Source: Arthrobacter sp. Leaf141 | Lineage (GTDB): Bacteria > Actinomycetota > Actinomycetes > Actinomycetales > Micrococcaceae | Reading direction: 5' to 3' | Assembly: GCF_001424565.1 (NCBI RefSeq) | Contig: NZ_LMOL01000005.1 | Coordinates: 133,538-197,537, forward strand | Length of the DNA stretch: 64,000 nt | Shown: positions 16,794 to 26,080 of the stretch, piece after piece | Position numbering within the stretch: position 1 is the first letter of the stretch | Layout: each line of letters opens with the position of its first letter | Made by a program: the position numbers and the translations under genes | The notes under the pieces: generated by a model | The model's input: the letters and a program-made list of their open reading frames with translations, nothing else | Databases searched by the model: none | Told to the model about the DNA's origin: nothing

Positions 16794-17593
16794 TGCCGGG
16801 CGCCGTGGACCTGGCCGCCGAAACCTTCTCCGCCCTGCTGGTGGAGGAACGCGCCGACCGGGTGGTGGTGCTGCTCAACCGGCCGGAGGTCCGTAACGCC
16901 ATAGACCAGCAGATGGTCGACGAGCTGCACGTGGTGTGTACGGCACTGGAACAGAACCCGCGGATCCTGGTCATCGCCGGTACAGACGGTGTTTTTGCAT
17001 CCGGCGCCGACATCAGGCAGTTGCGGGAACGGCGGCGGGACGATGCGCTGCAGGGTATCAACTCCACAATTTTCATCAGGATTGCCAAGCTGCCCATGCC
17101 GGTCATCGCCGCGCTGGACGGCTACTGCCTGGGCGGCGGCGCGGAACTGGCCTACGCCGCCGACTTCCGGATCGGCACGCCGTCAGTGCGGATCGGCAAC
17201 CCGGAAACCGGGCTGGGAATCCTCGCCGCTGCGGGGGCCGGCTGGCGCCTCAAGGAGCTGGTGGGGGAGCCGGTGGCCAAGCAGATCCTGCTGGCCGGAC
17301 GGGTCCTCGGCGCCGAGGAGGCCCTGGCCGTCAATCTCATTTCCGGGATCCATGACACGGCGGACCTGATGGCCGCCGCCCACAGCCTGGCGGACCGGAT
17401 CGGACGGCAGGACCCGCTGGCAGTGCGGATCACCAAGCAGGTGTTCCATGCCCCGGCTGAAGCCCACCCCCTCATCGACCAGCTGGCCCAGGGCATCCTC
17501 TTCGAATCGCAGGCCAAGTTCGACAGGATGCAGGCCTTCCTGGACACCAAAGCTGCCCGGGGTACCCAGCCCGGCGGAAAGAAGGACTCATGA
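16793..17593 (+). CDS. paaF: Enoyl-CoA hydratase (PaaF-like)
   Basis: A crotonase-fold enzyme of 266 residues. Oxyanion-hole elements are FASGADIRQLRE and DGYCLGGGAELAYAADFRIG. The catalytic-glutamate region is GNPETGLGILAAAGAGWRL. It likely hydrates 2,3-dehydroadipyl-CoA. The ATG overlaps the thiolase TGA by one base (TGATG), and its own stop overlaps the dehydrogenase ATG, so translation of all three is coupled. Confidence 0.87.
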   Translation: MPGAVDLAAETFSALLVEERADRVVVLLNRPEVRNAIDQQMVDELHVVCTALEQNPRILVIAGTDGVFASGADIRQLRERRRDDALQGINSTIFIRIAKLPMPVIAALDGYCLGGGAELAYAADFRIGTPSVRIGNPETGLGILAAAGAGWRLKELVGEPVAKQILLAGRVLGAEEALAVNLISGIHDTADLMAAAHSLADRIGRQDPLAVRITKQVFHAPAEAHPLIDQLAQGILFESQAKFDRMQAFLDTKAARGTQPGGKKDS

Positions 17594-18465
17594 CCAACCC
17601 CCAGCTTTCCCCCGGCCTGCCGGGGTCCATCGGTGTCCTGGGCGGCGGCCGCATGGGCGCCGGCATCGCCCACGCATTCCTGGTCAAGGGTGCGGACGTG
17701 GTGGTGGTGGAGCGCGACGCCGAGGCTGCCGCCGCCGCCCGCGACAGGGTCCTCTCCGCCGCGGCCAAGAGTGTTGAACGCGGCGCAGTGACGACCTCCG
17801 TGGATGACCTCGCGGCGCGCCTGGAGGTGGTCACCGGCTACAGCGCGTTCGCGGGCCGGGAGCTGGTGGTGGAGGCGGTTCCGGAGGACTGGGAACTGAA
17901 GGTCGCGGCGCTCCGGGGGATCGAGGAGCAGTTGACCGCCGGTGCGTGCATCGCCTCGAACACATCCTCGCTGTCCGTGACCGGGCTGGCCAACGAACTG
18001 AAGCGGCCCGAGGACTTTTTGGGCCTGCACTTCTTCAACCCCGTCCCGGCCTCCACCCTCATCGAGGTGGTCCTGGGCGAACGGACCTCCGCCGGGCTCG
18101 CCGCCGCAGCGCGCAACTGGGTGGCAGCGCTGGGGAAGACTGCTGTTGTGGTCAACGACGCGCCGGGGTTCGCGTCCTCCCGCCTGGGGGTGGCCATTGC
18201 CCTGGAGGCCATGCGGATGGTGGAAGAGGGGGTTGCCTCTGCCGAAGACATCGATGCGGCTATGGTCCTGGGCTACAAGCACCCCACCGGACCGCTGCGG
18301 ACCACGGACATTGTGGGCCTTGACGTGCGCCTGGGCATTGCCGAATACCTGCACTCCACCCTGGGGGAGCGCTTCGCCCCGCCGCAGATCCTGCGGGACA
18401 AGGTGGCCCGCGGCGAACTGGGCCGCAAGACCGGCCGCGGGTTCTTCGACTGGCCCGCCCAGTAA
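17590..18465 (+). CDS. paaH: 3-hydroxyacyl-CoA dehydrogenase (PaaH-like)
   Basis: An NAD-dependent dehydrogenase of 291 residues, with the dinucleotide-binding motif GVLGGGRMGAGIAHAF at residues 14-29 and the catalytic region GLHFFNPVPASTLIEVV with its conserved His. The C-terminal helical domain includes VVVNDAPGFASSR and LGRKTGRGFFDW. It probably oxidises 3-hydroxyadipyl-CoA. It is the last gene of the thiolase-hydratase-dehydrogenase operon (ATGA overlap). Confidence 0.9.
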   Translation: MTNPQLSPGLPGSIGVLGGGRMGAGIAHAFLVKGADVVVVERDAEAAAAARDRVLSAAAKSVERGAVTTSVDDLAARLEVVTGYSAFAGRELVVEAVPEDWELKVAALRGIEEQLTAGACIASNTSSLSVTGLANELKRPEDFLGLHFFNPVPASTLIEVVLGERTSAGLAAAARNWVAALGKTAVVVNDAPGFASSRLGVAIALEAMRMVEEGVASAEDIDAAMVLGYKHPTGPLRTTDIVGLDVRLGIAEYLHSTLGERFAPPQILRDKVARGELGRKTGRGFFDWPAQ

Positions 18466-18475
18466 CGCGTTCCGG

Positions 18476-18709
18476 CTAGTCGAAGAAGCCCACGATGTAG
18501 CCGATGAAGTAGAGCAGGAACAGCACCACGCCGGCACCGATGGCACCCACCCAGAAAATCTGCTGACCCTTGCCGGAGCCTTTTTGGCGCGGTTCCGACG
18601 TTCCAGCCACCGAGCCTTCGCCCGGCGGTGTTTCGCCCGGTGGAACGCCGCCGCCGGGTTCCAGGCCTGTGATCTTGTCGTCCTCGGGGTCCGGATTGGT
18701 ACCTGACAC
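18476..18709 (-). CDS. DUF6480-like small membrane protein
   Basis: A 77-residue protein with the family-typical N-terminus (DPEDDKITGLEPGGGVPPGETPPGEGS), a short basic linker and one C-terminal transmembrane helix (residues about 50-72). The function is unknown. It is convergent with paaH and ends 10 nt from it. No CTAAGC-type motif was seen upstream. Confidence 0.75.
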   Translation of the reverse strand: MSGTNPDPEDDKITGLEPGGGVPPGETPPGEGSVAGTSEPRQKGSGKGQQIFWVGAIGAGVVLFLLYFIGYIVGFFD

Positions 18710-18781
18710 GTCAACTCCCTCGCTCGCGGTCCTGCTGTCCCCACACTAACGGGCAGCGGAGTGTGGGCCTAGGCTGATGCA

Positions 18782-19390
18782 GTGACTTTTATGAACCCCG
18801 TAACCTTGACCGGCCGCCGCGTGATCCTGGAACCGCTGGCGCCGGAACACCATGACGGCCTGGTGGACGCAGCCGCGGACGGCGAACTGTGGCGTCTCTG
18901 GTACACCTCGGTGCCCACCCCGGAGGGCATGGCAGCCGAAATCCGGCGCCGGCTGGACCTCCAGGAGCAGGGCAGCATGCTGCCGTTCACCACGAGGCTG
19001 GCGGACCCGGTCACCGGCGGTCCGGGCCAGGTCATCGGGATGACCACCTACATGAACATCGACGCCGCAACACCGCGGGTGGAGATTGGCTCCACCTGGA
19101 ACGCGGCGTCCTCGCAGGGCACCGGCACCAACCCGGAGTCCAAGCTGCTCCTGCTGGAACACGCGTTCGAGGCGCTCGGCTGCCCGGCCGTGGAGTTCCG
19201 CACGCATTGGCTGAACCACCAGTCACGCGAAGCGATTGCACGGTTGGGCGCCAAGCAGGACGGCGTGCTCCGGAACCACTCCCGGACCTCGGACGGGATA
19301 CTCCGCGACACCGTGGTGTTCTCCATCCTGGAGCACGAGTGGCCCATGGTCCGCGCCGGGCTTGAGTACCGGCTGGCCCGGCGCGGGTAG
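18782..19390 (+). CDS. GNAT family N-acetyltransferase (RimJ/RimL-like)
   Basis: A 202-residue acetyltransferase starting TLTGRRVILEPLAPEHHDGL, typical of the RimJ/RimL subgroup. It shows GMTTYMNIDAATPRVEIGSTW, an acetyl-CoA-binding region with SSQGTGTNPESK, and the C-terminal ALGCPAVEFRTHWLNHQSREAI helix-strand. The normal glycine-rich pyrophosphate loop is written SQGTGTN. The acceptor is unknown. Start is GTG 18782 or ATG 18791. Confidence 0.85.
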   Translation: MTFMNPVTLTGRRVILEPLAPEHHDGLVDAAADGELWRLWYTSVPTPEGMAAEIRRRLDLQEQGSMLPFTTRLADPVTGGPGQVIGMTTYMNIDAATPRVEIGSTWNAASSQGTGTNPESKLLLLEHAFEALGCPAVEFRTHWLNHQSREAIARLGAKQDGVLRNHSRTSDGILRDTVVFSILEHEWPMVRAGLEYRLARRG

Positions 19391-19397
19391 GGCGCGG

Positions 19398-20315
19398 CTA
19401 CCTCCGTGCGAGCTGTGCCGGCTTGACTGCCCCCATGATCGCTGAGGCGTAGGCGCGATGCCCGGCCTGGTTCGGGTGGAAGTTGTAGTCCGCAGTGGGC
19501 AGGGCAAGATTCAGTTGCAGCCATGGGTCGGCGGAGTTGACCTGGTGTCCTGCGAACCGTGCCGTCATATCGACGTACTGTGCGTTGACGTGGAAGGCAG
19601 TGTTGGCGGTGTTCACGGCCGCTTCGATCGTTGTATTCAGCCGGATGGTCGCCCCATTCATCAGCTGCTGGTTTTCTGCTGGAATGGGAGCAAAGGGGCT
19701 GGCCGGATCAAAAAGGAACGGATAGCCCAGGACTGCAATCCTCGCGTTTGGTGCTGCCGCATGGATGGCAGCGTAAGTCTGGGCAAGGCCGGCCTGGAGC
19801 AAACCGAGGTTAGTGGGCGACGTGAGGTAGTCCAAGGTGCCGGCGCAGACAGCCGCGGGCTGGGTGGCGCAGACTCCAAGGGCGTAGGAGAAGCCCACAT
19901 CGTTGGCTCCGGCGGTGATGCTGACCAGTTCAGTATCCGCGGAGATCGCCCCCATGAAGGCCAGGGACGCGAGTTGCTCCTGCACTGTGGGAGTTACAAT
20001 GACGCGGTCATAGAAGGGGCTGGCCTGTGACAGGACCGCTCCATGGCAGGCACCGTTGGCCACGAGGTTTACCCGGCCCGTTTTTCCCACCACGTCCACG
20101 TAGCCCGGATTGCTCTGCCAGCAAGCCACCCCCGCGGGGCGTAAGGCTAAGCCGGCGCCTGTTCCTGCCGTGTATGAGTCGCCCAGCGCAACATAGTCCG
20201 CCTGCGGAGGCGGCGCTGCCTGCGCAGGGATTGCCGTGAAACCGAGTGCCATTGCCATGGTGGCAAGGACGGCCGCAAAGGCCCCCCGCCGCCGTCGTAA
20301 AGCCAAAATTGCCAT
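19398..20315 (-). CDS. Secreted SGNH/GDSL hydrolase
   Basis: A 305-residue extracellular lipase/esterase. A basic-hydrophobic signal peptide ends near AIPAQAAPP (about residue 34). The SGNH blocks follow: ADYVALGDSYTAGTGAG with the nucleophilic Ser, SITAGANDVGFS, and FHPNQAGHRAYA with the catalytic His. Several Cys residues suggest disulfides, as in Streptomyces esterases of this family. The substrate is unknown. It is convergent with the GNAT gene, 7 nt away. Confidence 0.9.
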   Translation of the reverse strand: MAILALRRRRGAFAAVLATMAMALGFTAIPAQAAPPPQADYVALGDSYTAGTGAGLALRPAGVACWQSNPGYVDVVGKTGRVNLVANGACHGAVLSQASPFYDRVIVTPTVQEQLASLAFMGAISADTELVSITAGANDVGFSYALGVCATQPAAVCAGTLDYLTSPTNLGLLQAGLAQTYAAIHAAAPNARIAVLGYPFLFDPASPFAPIPAENQQLMNGATIRLNTTIEAAVNTANTAFHVNAQYVDMTARFAGHQVNSADPWLQLNLALPTADYNFHPNQAGHRAYASAIMGAVKPAQLARR

Positions 20316-20449
20316 GATGTTCTCCTTTGAACAACAGCCTTCCTACGTGGCGGGCGGTGGGCTCGCAAGTGACACCGTACGCCTGATTGCGCCGCAGGTC
20401 ACCGGCTGGTGTGCACGAAGTGCCTCCCGGGCTGTGATTAGCTTTCGGA

Positions 20450-21169
20450 ATGAGGAATTCGGGCAGGTCCGTCGTCTGGGATGGCGCCGTTAATGCGTGG
20501 CACGTAACGGGCGGAGTGTTCCGCATGGGGCGCCGGGAATGGCTCACCGCGGCAGGCTGGCAGCAGGCGCACGACGACGGCATCCGCACCGTGGTGGACC
20601 TCCGTAACGCTGCGGAGGTGCGCCGCCGGGACACGGACCCTTCCGTTGTGCCCGCCGACCTACACGGCATCACTGTGGTCGCGGCGCCCACCGAAGTGCC
20701 CGGCGACCCCGACTTTGCGGCCGTCTGCGGTCCTTACTTGAACAACCCCGCCTATTACGCGGACAACGCCCGGCTGTTCCCGGACAAGCTGGTGGATGTC
20801 TTCCGGGCGCTCGCGGCAGCCGCGGACAGGGGTGCGGTGGTGCTCCACTGCGCGGCCGGCCGGGACCGCAGCGGCATGGTTGCCGCAATGGTCCAGGACC
20901 TCGCCGGCGACACAGACGCGGAGATTGCGCAGGGATACCGGCAGGCGGCGCGCGGCATCAACGAGCGCTACCGGACCCACGGACCGCCCCATGACCGCGA
21001 ACGCTACCTCGACGAAGCAGAGCTGGCGCCGCTCCTGGCCGCCCGCGGCGCGCTGGTGGTGCAGTTTGTCCGGGAGCTCGACACCCGGGCGTTTCTCCTG
21101 CGACACGGTTTAACGCCCGATGAACTTACAGCGGTCCAGTCCCTGGCCGGAGCGGGAGTGGCGAAATGA
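20450..21169 (+). CDS. Tyrosine/serine phosphatase (Y_phosphatase3 type)
   Basis: A 239-residue protein with the protein-tyrosine-phosphatase loop HCAAGRDRSG: catalytic Cys134 and Arg140. Its N-terminal WHVTGGVFRMGRREWLTAAGW and VVDLRNAAEVRRRD are typical of the MptpB-like atypical phosphatase family, which acts on phosphotyrosine, phosphoserine or phosphoinositides. It has no signal peptide. The TGA overlaps the ATG of the S1 protease gene by 4 nt, so the two are translationally coupled, an unusual pairing. Confidence 0.85.
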   Translation: MRNSGRSVVWDGAVNAWHVTGGVFRMGRREWLTAAGWQQAHDDGIRTVVDLRNAAEVRRRDTDPSVVPADLHGITVVAAPTEVPGDPDFAAVCGPYLNNPAYYADNARLFPDKLVDVFRALAAAADRGAVVLHCAAGRDRSGMVAAMVQDLAGDTDAEIAQGYRQAARGINERYRTHGPPHDRERYLDEAELAPLLAARGALVVQFVRELDTRAFLLRHGLTPDELTAVQSLAGAGVAK

Positions 21170-23376
21170 AATCAGTTATCAACAGGCAGTTCCTGCCGCT
21201 GGCCGCGGCGGCAGCGCTGGTGGCGTCGTCGGCGTGGCTTGCAGCACCCGCGTGGGGCACACCGGCTGCCCCCTCTGCGGAAGACTCATCTTCTGCACCA
21301 GCCCCCGCCGGACCGGCGGAAGGCGATCTCACCACGGCGGTCCAGCGGGACCTTGGCCTGACGCCGGCGGAGTTTTCCGCCGCCGGCCAGCTGGCATCCG
21401 CCGCTGCAGACATCGAGGCTGCCCTTCGGAACGTGCCGGGCTTCACCGCCCTGCAGGTTGTGGACGGGCGCATCGTCGTATCCGGGGACGGGCCCGGGCT
21501 GGCCGCGGCAGTGGCTGGATTGGCACTGGACGCTCCGGTGGACCTGGCAGTGGATTCCGGCGAACGTGCCGCCCTTGAGGCCGCCGCCCAGGCCACCGAG
21601 CCCTCCGCCGGTGACGGGGCCGCCGCCGAGGCGTCGGCTGACGCGGCTGCCGGCAGCCAAACTGCGGCCAGCACGGAGCAGCTGTTCCAGGACTACGTCA
21701 GCCAGGTGGGACCCGCGGGACTGCAGGCAGTGGTGGCGTCCGGCGCCGGATTTGTCATCAGGACCGGCGGCATCAATCAGCCCGAGGCCGCTGATGCCGC
21801 TGCCGAGGGACAACCCGGCGCTCCCGGTGTTACTGCCGGCACCGAACGCGGCAAGCTGTCGCCGGCACGGTTCGCCTCCCGGTTCACCAACGTTAAACTC
21901 GACGCCGGGCCGCCCCTGGCCGCGGAAGCGGACGTGCTGGGCGGTACCGGGTTCTTTTCGGACCAGGGCGTGACCTGCTCCACCGGGTTCTCCGTGTTTA
22001 GCCCGGACGGCCTGCCAGCTGTCCTCACCGCCGGACATTGTTCCACTGACGGCGCCGCCCGGACCGCAACCCTTGAGCCCCGCGGCCCGGCCGCTGCGCT
22101 GCTGGGGACCTTTGGTTTCAGCCAGTTCGGTGGCGCCGGCAACTCCCGGATCATCGAAAACCCAGACGACGCCGAGAACCCGGGCAACGTGGGCGCAGAC
22201 ATCTCGGTGGTGGCCCACCTCCAGAAAGGCATGGACCCCGTGCCGGCAGCCAGCACCTGGGCTGATGCTTCCGCGCCGGGCCCGGACGTGAAGATCATCG
22301 GCCAGGCCAACCCGGTGGTGGGCATGCCCGTGTGCCGCTCCGGCCGGACGTCGGCGTGGTCCTGCGGCAGCGTGGATGAGGTGGGCATCTTTGTGGTGCC
22401 GGGCCCCGGCTCCTGGGCTGATCCCGGCGACCTGCGGGCATTCCACGGCTTCCTGTCCTACGGCATCGAATCCAGTGGCGGCGACTCCGGCGGGCCCTAC
22501 CTCAGCGGCAGCTACGCGGTGGGCACCCATTCCGCCGGCGACGCCCCGGATGCCGCGGGCAACGTGGTCCGGAATTTCGCCGTTGCGTCCACCCTTGCCG
22601 ACAACCTGAAGGTGCTGCCCGGTTACGGCCTTGAGGTATTCCTCAACAAGCCCGCCGTCACCGCGCCCGCGGCCGGCAAAAACTACACTGCCGGCCAGCC
22701 CGTCACCGGCACCGTCCCGGCGGCACCGGCATCAGCCGTGGCAGCCGGATCCAAGGTCCGCGTCACTGTCCGCGGGGAAGCCCCTGTTGATGTTCCGGTC
22801 GACGCCGGCGGGAACTGGAGCTTCGAGGTCCCCGCAGGGTTCACCGGGAAGCTGCGGTTCACTGCCGAGGCCGTCAACGGGTTCAGCACGTCCGGCCCGG
22901 CCAGCTTCAGTTTCGCGGCTCCGCCTGCTGTCCCGGCTGTCCCTGCCGTCCCGGCTGTCCCTGCCGTGCCGGCTGTCCCTGCCGTGCCGGCTGTCCCGGC
23001 CCAACCTGCTGCGCCCGTCAAACCGGCGCCTGTTCCCGTGAAACCGGCGGCTCCCGTCGAAGCCAAGCCGGACCCGCTGCCCATCGTGGTGGCGCCGGCC
23101 GCTGCCGACCCAGCCACAACCGCCCCAGCCACCGCTGACCCCACCGGCGCCGCGGGGGGCCCGGCCGCCGTCGTCCAGCCGCCGTCGGACACCCCCGCTG
23201 ACCTGGCCATCACGGGCGTTGGTGGCAACGGCAGCACGGCGGGGCCCACAGGTGCTGCGCTTGCCAACACGGGCGCCGCCGTCGCCGGAATGGTGTGGAT
23301 CGGGCTGGGCACCGGTCTGGCCGGCGCCTTCCTGCTGATCCTGGTGGGGCGCGGAAGGAAGCCGGCAACGCGGTAA
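21166..23376 (+). CDS. Secreted S1-family (streptogrisin-like) serine protease with C-terminal wall anchor
   Basis: A 736-residue precursor. It has a signal peptide (residues 1-31, cut near PAWGTPA) and a propeptide of about 200 residues. The protease domain carries His291 (VLTAGHCS), Asp345 (VGADISVV) and Ser441 (GGDSGGP), with Cys pairs 271/292 and 390/400 as in alpha-lytic or streptogrisin enzymes. A Big-like beta domain follows. Then come AVP repeats from about residue 586, a Pro/Ala linker, and LANTG at 699-703 with a hydrophobic helix and RGRKPATR tail. The last feature looks like a sortase signal with a non-canonical motif. It is coupled to the phosphatase gene. Confidence 0.88.
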   Translation: MKSVINRQFLPLAAAAALVASSAWLAAPAWGTPAAPSAEDSSSAPAPAGPAEGDLTTAVQRDLGLTPAEFSAAGQLASAAADIEAALRNVPGFTALQVVDGRIVVSGDGPGLAAAVAGLALDAPVDLAVDSGERAALEAAAQATEPSAGDGAAAEASADAAAGSQTAASTEQLFQDYVSQVGPAGLQAVVASGAGFVIRTGGINQPEAADAAAEGQPGAPGVTAGTERGKLSPARFASRFTNVKLDAGPPLAAEADVLGGTGFFSDQGVTCSTGFSVFSPDGLPAVLTAGHCSTDGAARTATLEPRGPAAALLGTFGFSQFGGAGNSRIIENPDDAENPGNVGADISVVAHLQKGMDPVPAASTWADASAPGPDVKIIGQANPVVGMPVCRSGRTSAWSCGSVDEVGIFVVPGPGSWADPGDLRAFHGFLSYGIESSGGDSGGPYLSGSYAVGTHSAGDAPDAAGNVVRNFAVASTLADNLKVLPGYGLEVFLNKPAVTAPAAGKNYTAGQPVTGTVPAAPASAVAAGSKVRVTVRGEAPVDVPVDAGGNWSFEVPAGFTGKLRFTAEAVNGFSTSGPASFSFAAPPAVPAVPAVPAVPAVPAVPAVPAVPAQPAAPVKPAPVPVKPAAPVEAKPDPLPIVVAPAAADPATTAPATADPTGAAGGPAAVVQPPSDTPADLAITGVGGNGSTAGPTGAALANTGAAVAGMVWIGLGTGLAGAFLLILVGRGRKPATR
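22925..23000 (+). repeat. In-frame tandem repeat encoding (VPA)n
   Basis: A short tandem array based on an 18-nt unit such as GCTGTCCCTGCCGTGCCG encodes alternating AVPAVP in the stalk of the S1 protease. It is prone to length variation and lies in coding sequence. Confidence 0.8.
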
Positions 23377-23383
23377 AGCGCCG

Positions 23384-23818
23384 TTACCTGCGGTCCAGCA
23401 GCAGGTTGGTGATGCGGAGGGTGCAGAGCCGCTGGCCGGCATCGTTGGTGATGAGCACTTCGTGGGTGGTGAGGGTGCCGCCCAGGTGGATGGGCGTGGC
23501 GGTGATGGTGATTACGCCTTCCCGGGCCGAGCGGTGATGCGTGGCCGACACGTCCACACCCACGGCGGTCTTGCCCAGGGTGCTCGCGTGGATGACCGCC
23601 GCCCAGGAGCCCACTGCCTCGCCTACGGCCAGTGACGCCCCGCCGTGCAGCAGGCCGAACGACTGCCGGTTCCCCGCAACGGGCATGGTGGCCACAACGC
23701 GCTGCACGGATTCCTCGACAATCCTGACCCCCATCTTCTCGTCCAGTTCACCCAGCGTGATCTTCCACAGCTCCGGACCGGCCGCTGCCTCAGTCCCGGT
23801 GGTGGATGCGTCGCCCAT
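23384..23818 (-). CDS. Hotdog-fold acyl-CoA thioesterase (PaaI family)
   Basis: A 144-residue thioesterase with the hotdog signature SFGLLHGGASLAVGEAVGSWA and the strand pair VGVDVSATHHRSAREGVITITA. PaaI-type enzymes release CoA from stalled phenylacetate intermediates. The ATG at 23818 has an excellent GAAGGAG ribosome site; the frame upstream is not used. It is divergent from paaZ, with a PaaR-type palindrome between them, so it is likely part of the regulon. A second PaaI-like gene lies at 28668. Confidence 0.85.
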   Translation of the reverse strand: MGDASTTGTEAAAGPELWKITLGELDEKMGVRIVEESVQRVVATMPVAGNRQSFGLLHGGASLAVGEAVGSWAAVIHASTLGKTAVGVDVSATHHRSAREGVITITATPIHLGGTLTTHEVLITNDAGQRLCTLRITNLLLDRR

Positions 23819-23895
23819 GAACTCTCCTTCTGATGGCTGCAGCCGGCCGTTGCCTGCTGATGTGCGCCGCCGCACATTCATGTAGTCTACCTATA

Positions 23896-23917
23896 TTACC
23901 GAACGGACGGTCAGTAA
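23896..23917. promoter_or_regulatory. PaaR-type operator between thioesterase gene and paaZ
   Basis: The 22-nt site TTACCGAACGGACGG plus TCAGTAA overlaps a TATATT -10-like element (23892-23897). It could control both divergent genes. This copy best fits the pattern ACCG-NN-CG-NN-CGGT-N-AGT. Confidence 0.78.
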
Positions 23918-23962
23918 TGATCGCCGTCAAGTCTGCCCCCTTGCCGGAAGGACCCGTCAACG

Positions 23963-26074
23963 ATGACCACCACAGCCACAGCCCCACAGGCTCCCGCCAA
24001 CACCGTGGAAACAGTCCCCAGCTTCGTCAAGGACTCCTGGTGGACCCCCGGCCCGGACGCCGACGGCGCCGCAGTCCCCGTCCGCGACGCCAGCACCGGG
24101 GAAATCCTGGCCAACGTCAGCACGGCTGGTCTGGACCTGGCCGCCGTCGTGGATTACGGCCGCACCACCGGCCAGGCCGAACTGGGCAGGCTCACCTTCC
24201 ACCAGCGCGCACTCAAGCTCAAGGAACTGGCGCAGTACCTGAACGCCCGCCGCGAGCACTTCTACGGCTTCTCCGCCCAGAGCGGCGCCACCAAAATCGA
24301 CTCCATGATCGACATCGACGGCGGAATCGGCGTCCTGTTCACCTTCGGCTCCAAGGGCCGGCGCGAACTGCCCAACTCGCAGGTGGTGGTGGACGGGCCC
24401 ATGGAGGTGCTGTCCAAGGACGGCTCATTCGTCGGCGAGCACATCTATACCCGCATCCCCGGCGTCGCCGTGCAGATCAACGCCTTCAACTTTCCGGTCT
24501 GGGGCATGCTGGAGAAGCTGGCCCCCGCCTTCCTGGCCGGGGTCCCCACCATCGTCAAGCCCGCCACCCCCACAGGCTATGTTGCCGCTTCCGTGGTGAA
24601 GGCCATCATCGAATCCAACATCCTGCCCAAGGGTTCCCTCCAGCTGATTTCCGGCTCGGTCCGGGGCCTCCTGGACGTTTTGGACTACCGCGACCTCGTG
24701 GCGTTCACCGGCTCCGCCTCCACGGCGCTGTCCCTGAAATCGCACCCCAATGTGGTGGAAGGCGGGGTCCGGTTCACCTCCGAGACCGACTCCCTTAATG
24801 CCGCCATCCTGGGCCCCGACGCCGTTCCGGGCACCCCCGAGTTCGACGCGTTCATCAAGTCCGTGGTCACCGAGATGACCGTCAAGGCCGGCCAGAAATG
24901 CACGTCCATCCGCCGGACCATCGTCCCGGCGGACCTGGTGCAGCCAGTTATTGCGGCGATCGGAAAGCGTGTGGAGGAGCGCGTGGTCCTTGGTGACCCC
25001 CGCGCGGAGGGCGTCACCATGGGCGCCCTCGCCTCCGTGGAGCAGCTCGCGGATGTCCGCGCCGCTGTGCAGTCAATGCTCGACGCCGGCGGTGAACTGG
25101 CGTACGGAACGCTCGATTCGCCGTCGGTCATCTCCACGGACGGCACCACGGGCGTGGTGGAGGCCGGCGCGTTTATGTCGCCCGTGGTCCTGAGCTGGGA
25201 CGACGCTGAAACCGAAGCCATCCATTCGCTGGAGGCCTTTGGCCCGGTGGCGTCAGTGATCGGGTACAAGGACCTGCCCGACGCCGTCCGCCTCGCCGCC
25301 CGCGGTGGCGGCTCCCTTGTGGCGACTGTGTGCACCAACGATCCGGCTGTGGCACGGGAACTGGTCACCGGCATCGCCGCCCACCACGGCCGCGTCCTGA
25401 TGCTCAACCGCGAAGACGCCAGGTCCTCCACCGGACATGGCTCACCGGTGCCACATCTGGTCCACGGCGGTCCCGGCCGGGCCGGCGGCGGTGAAGAACT
25501 GGGCGGCATCCGCTCGGTCATGCACCACATGCAACGCACTGCCATCCAGGGCTCACCGAACATGCTCACCGCTGTCACCGGCGTCTGGCATGCCGGCGCG
25601 GACCGCAACTTCACCGTGGACACCGAAGGAACGCACCCCTTCCGGAAGGATCTGGCGTCGCTGCGGATCGGCGACGCCGTCCGCTCCGACCTGCGCCAGG
25701 TCACCCTCGAGGACATCACGGCCTTCGCCAATTCCACGGGGGATACGTTCTACGCGCACACCAACCAGGAAGCGGCGGAAGCGAACCCGTTTTTCCCGGG
25801 CATCGTGGCGCACGGCTACCTGCTCCTGGCATGGGCCGCCGGACTCTTTGTTGAGCCGGCTCCGGGCCCCGTCCTGGCCAACTACGGCCTGGAAAACCTC
25901 CGGTTCATCACGCCGGTCGCCGCCGGCGATTCCATCCGCGTGACGCTCACGGCCAAGAAAATCACCCCGCGCGAGACGGACGAGTACGGTGAGGTGGCCT
26001 GGGATGCCGTCCTCACCAACCAGGACGACGAAACCGTGGCCACCTACGACGTCCTGACCCTCGTGGCGAAGTAG
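23963..26074 (+). CDS. paaZ: Bifunctional PaaZ: oxepin-CoA hydrolase / semialdehyde dehydrogenase
   Basis: A 703-residue fusion that opens the oxepin-CoA ring and oxidises the resulting aldehyde with NADP. Residues 1 to about 530 are an aldehyde dehydrogenase domain with QINAFNFPVWGMLEKLAPAF, FTGSAST, the general base in FTSETDSLNA (Glu274) and the nucleophile in AGQKCTSIRR (Cys313). Residues about 550-703 are a MaoC-like hydratase with NSTGDTFYAHTN and FFPGIVAHGYLL. Both active sites look intact. The start has a GGAAGGACC ribosome site. A perfect 36-bp-arm hairpin begins 6 nt after the stop. Confidence 0.95.
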   Translation: MTTTATAPQAPANTVETVPSFVKDSWWTPGPDADGAAVPVRDASTGEILANVSTAGLDLAAVVDYGRTTGQAELGRLTFHQRALKLKELAQYLNARREHFYGFSAQSGATKIDSMIDIDGGIGVLFTFGSKGRRELPNSQVVVDGPMEVLSKDGSFVGEHIYTRIPGVAVQINAFNFPVWGMLEKLAPAFLAGVPTIVKPATPTGYVAASVVKAIIESNILPKGSLQLISGSVRGLLDVLDYRDLVAFTGSASTALSLKSHPNVVEGGVRFTSETDSLNAAILGPDAVPGTPEFDAFIKSVVTEMTVKAGQKCTSIRRTIVPADLVQPVIAAIGKRVEERVVLGDPRAEGVTMGALASVEQLADVRAAVQSMLDAGGELAYGTLDSPSVISTDGTTGVVEAGAFMSPVVLSWDDAETEAIHSLEAFGPVASVIGYKDLPDAVRLAARGGGSLVATVCTNDPAVARELVTGIAAHHGRVLMLNREDARSSTGHGSPVPHLVHGGPGRAGGGEELGGIRSVMHHMQRTAIQGSPNMLTAVTGVWHAGADRNFTVDTEGTHPFRKDLASLRIGDAVRSDLRQVTLEDITAFANSTGDTFYAHTNQEAAEANPFFPGIVAHGYLLLAWAAGLFVEPAPGPVLANYGLENLRFITPVAAGDSIRVTLTAKKITPRETDEYGEVAWDAVLTNQDDETVATYDVLTLVAK

Positions 26075-26080
26075 CCCCGC

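Noticed and set aside
15104..18744. Long minus-strand frames opposite thiolase, hydratase and dehydrogenase
   Set aside because: Ser/Arg/Ala-rich shadow products. The plus-strand genes have complete active-site motifs and translational coupling.
22925..23000. CRISPR-like tandem repeat
   Set aside because: The repeats are contiguous 9- and 18-nt units without spacers, in frame inside the protease stalk.
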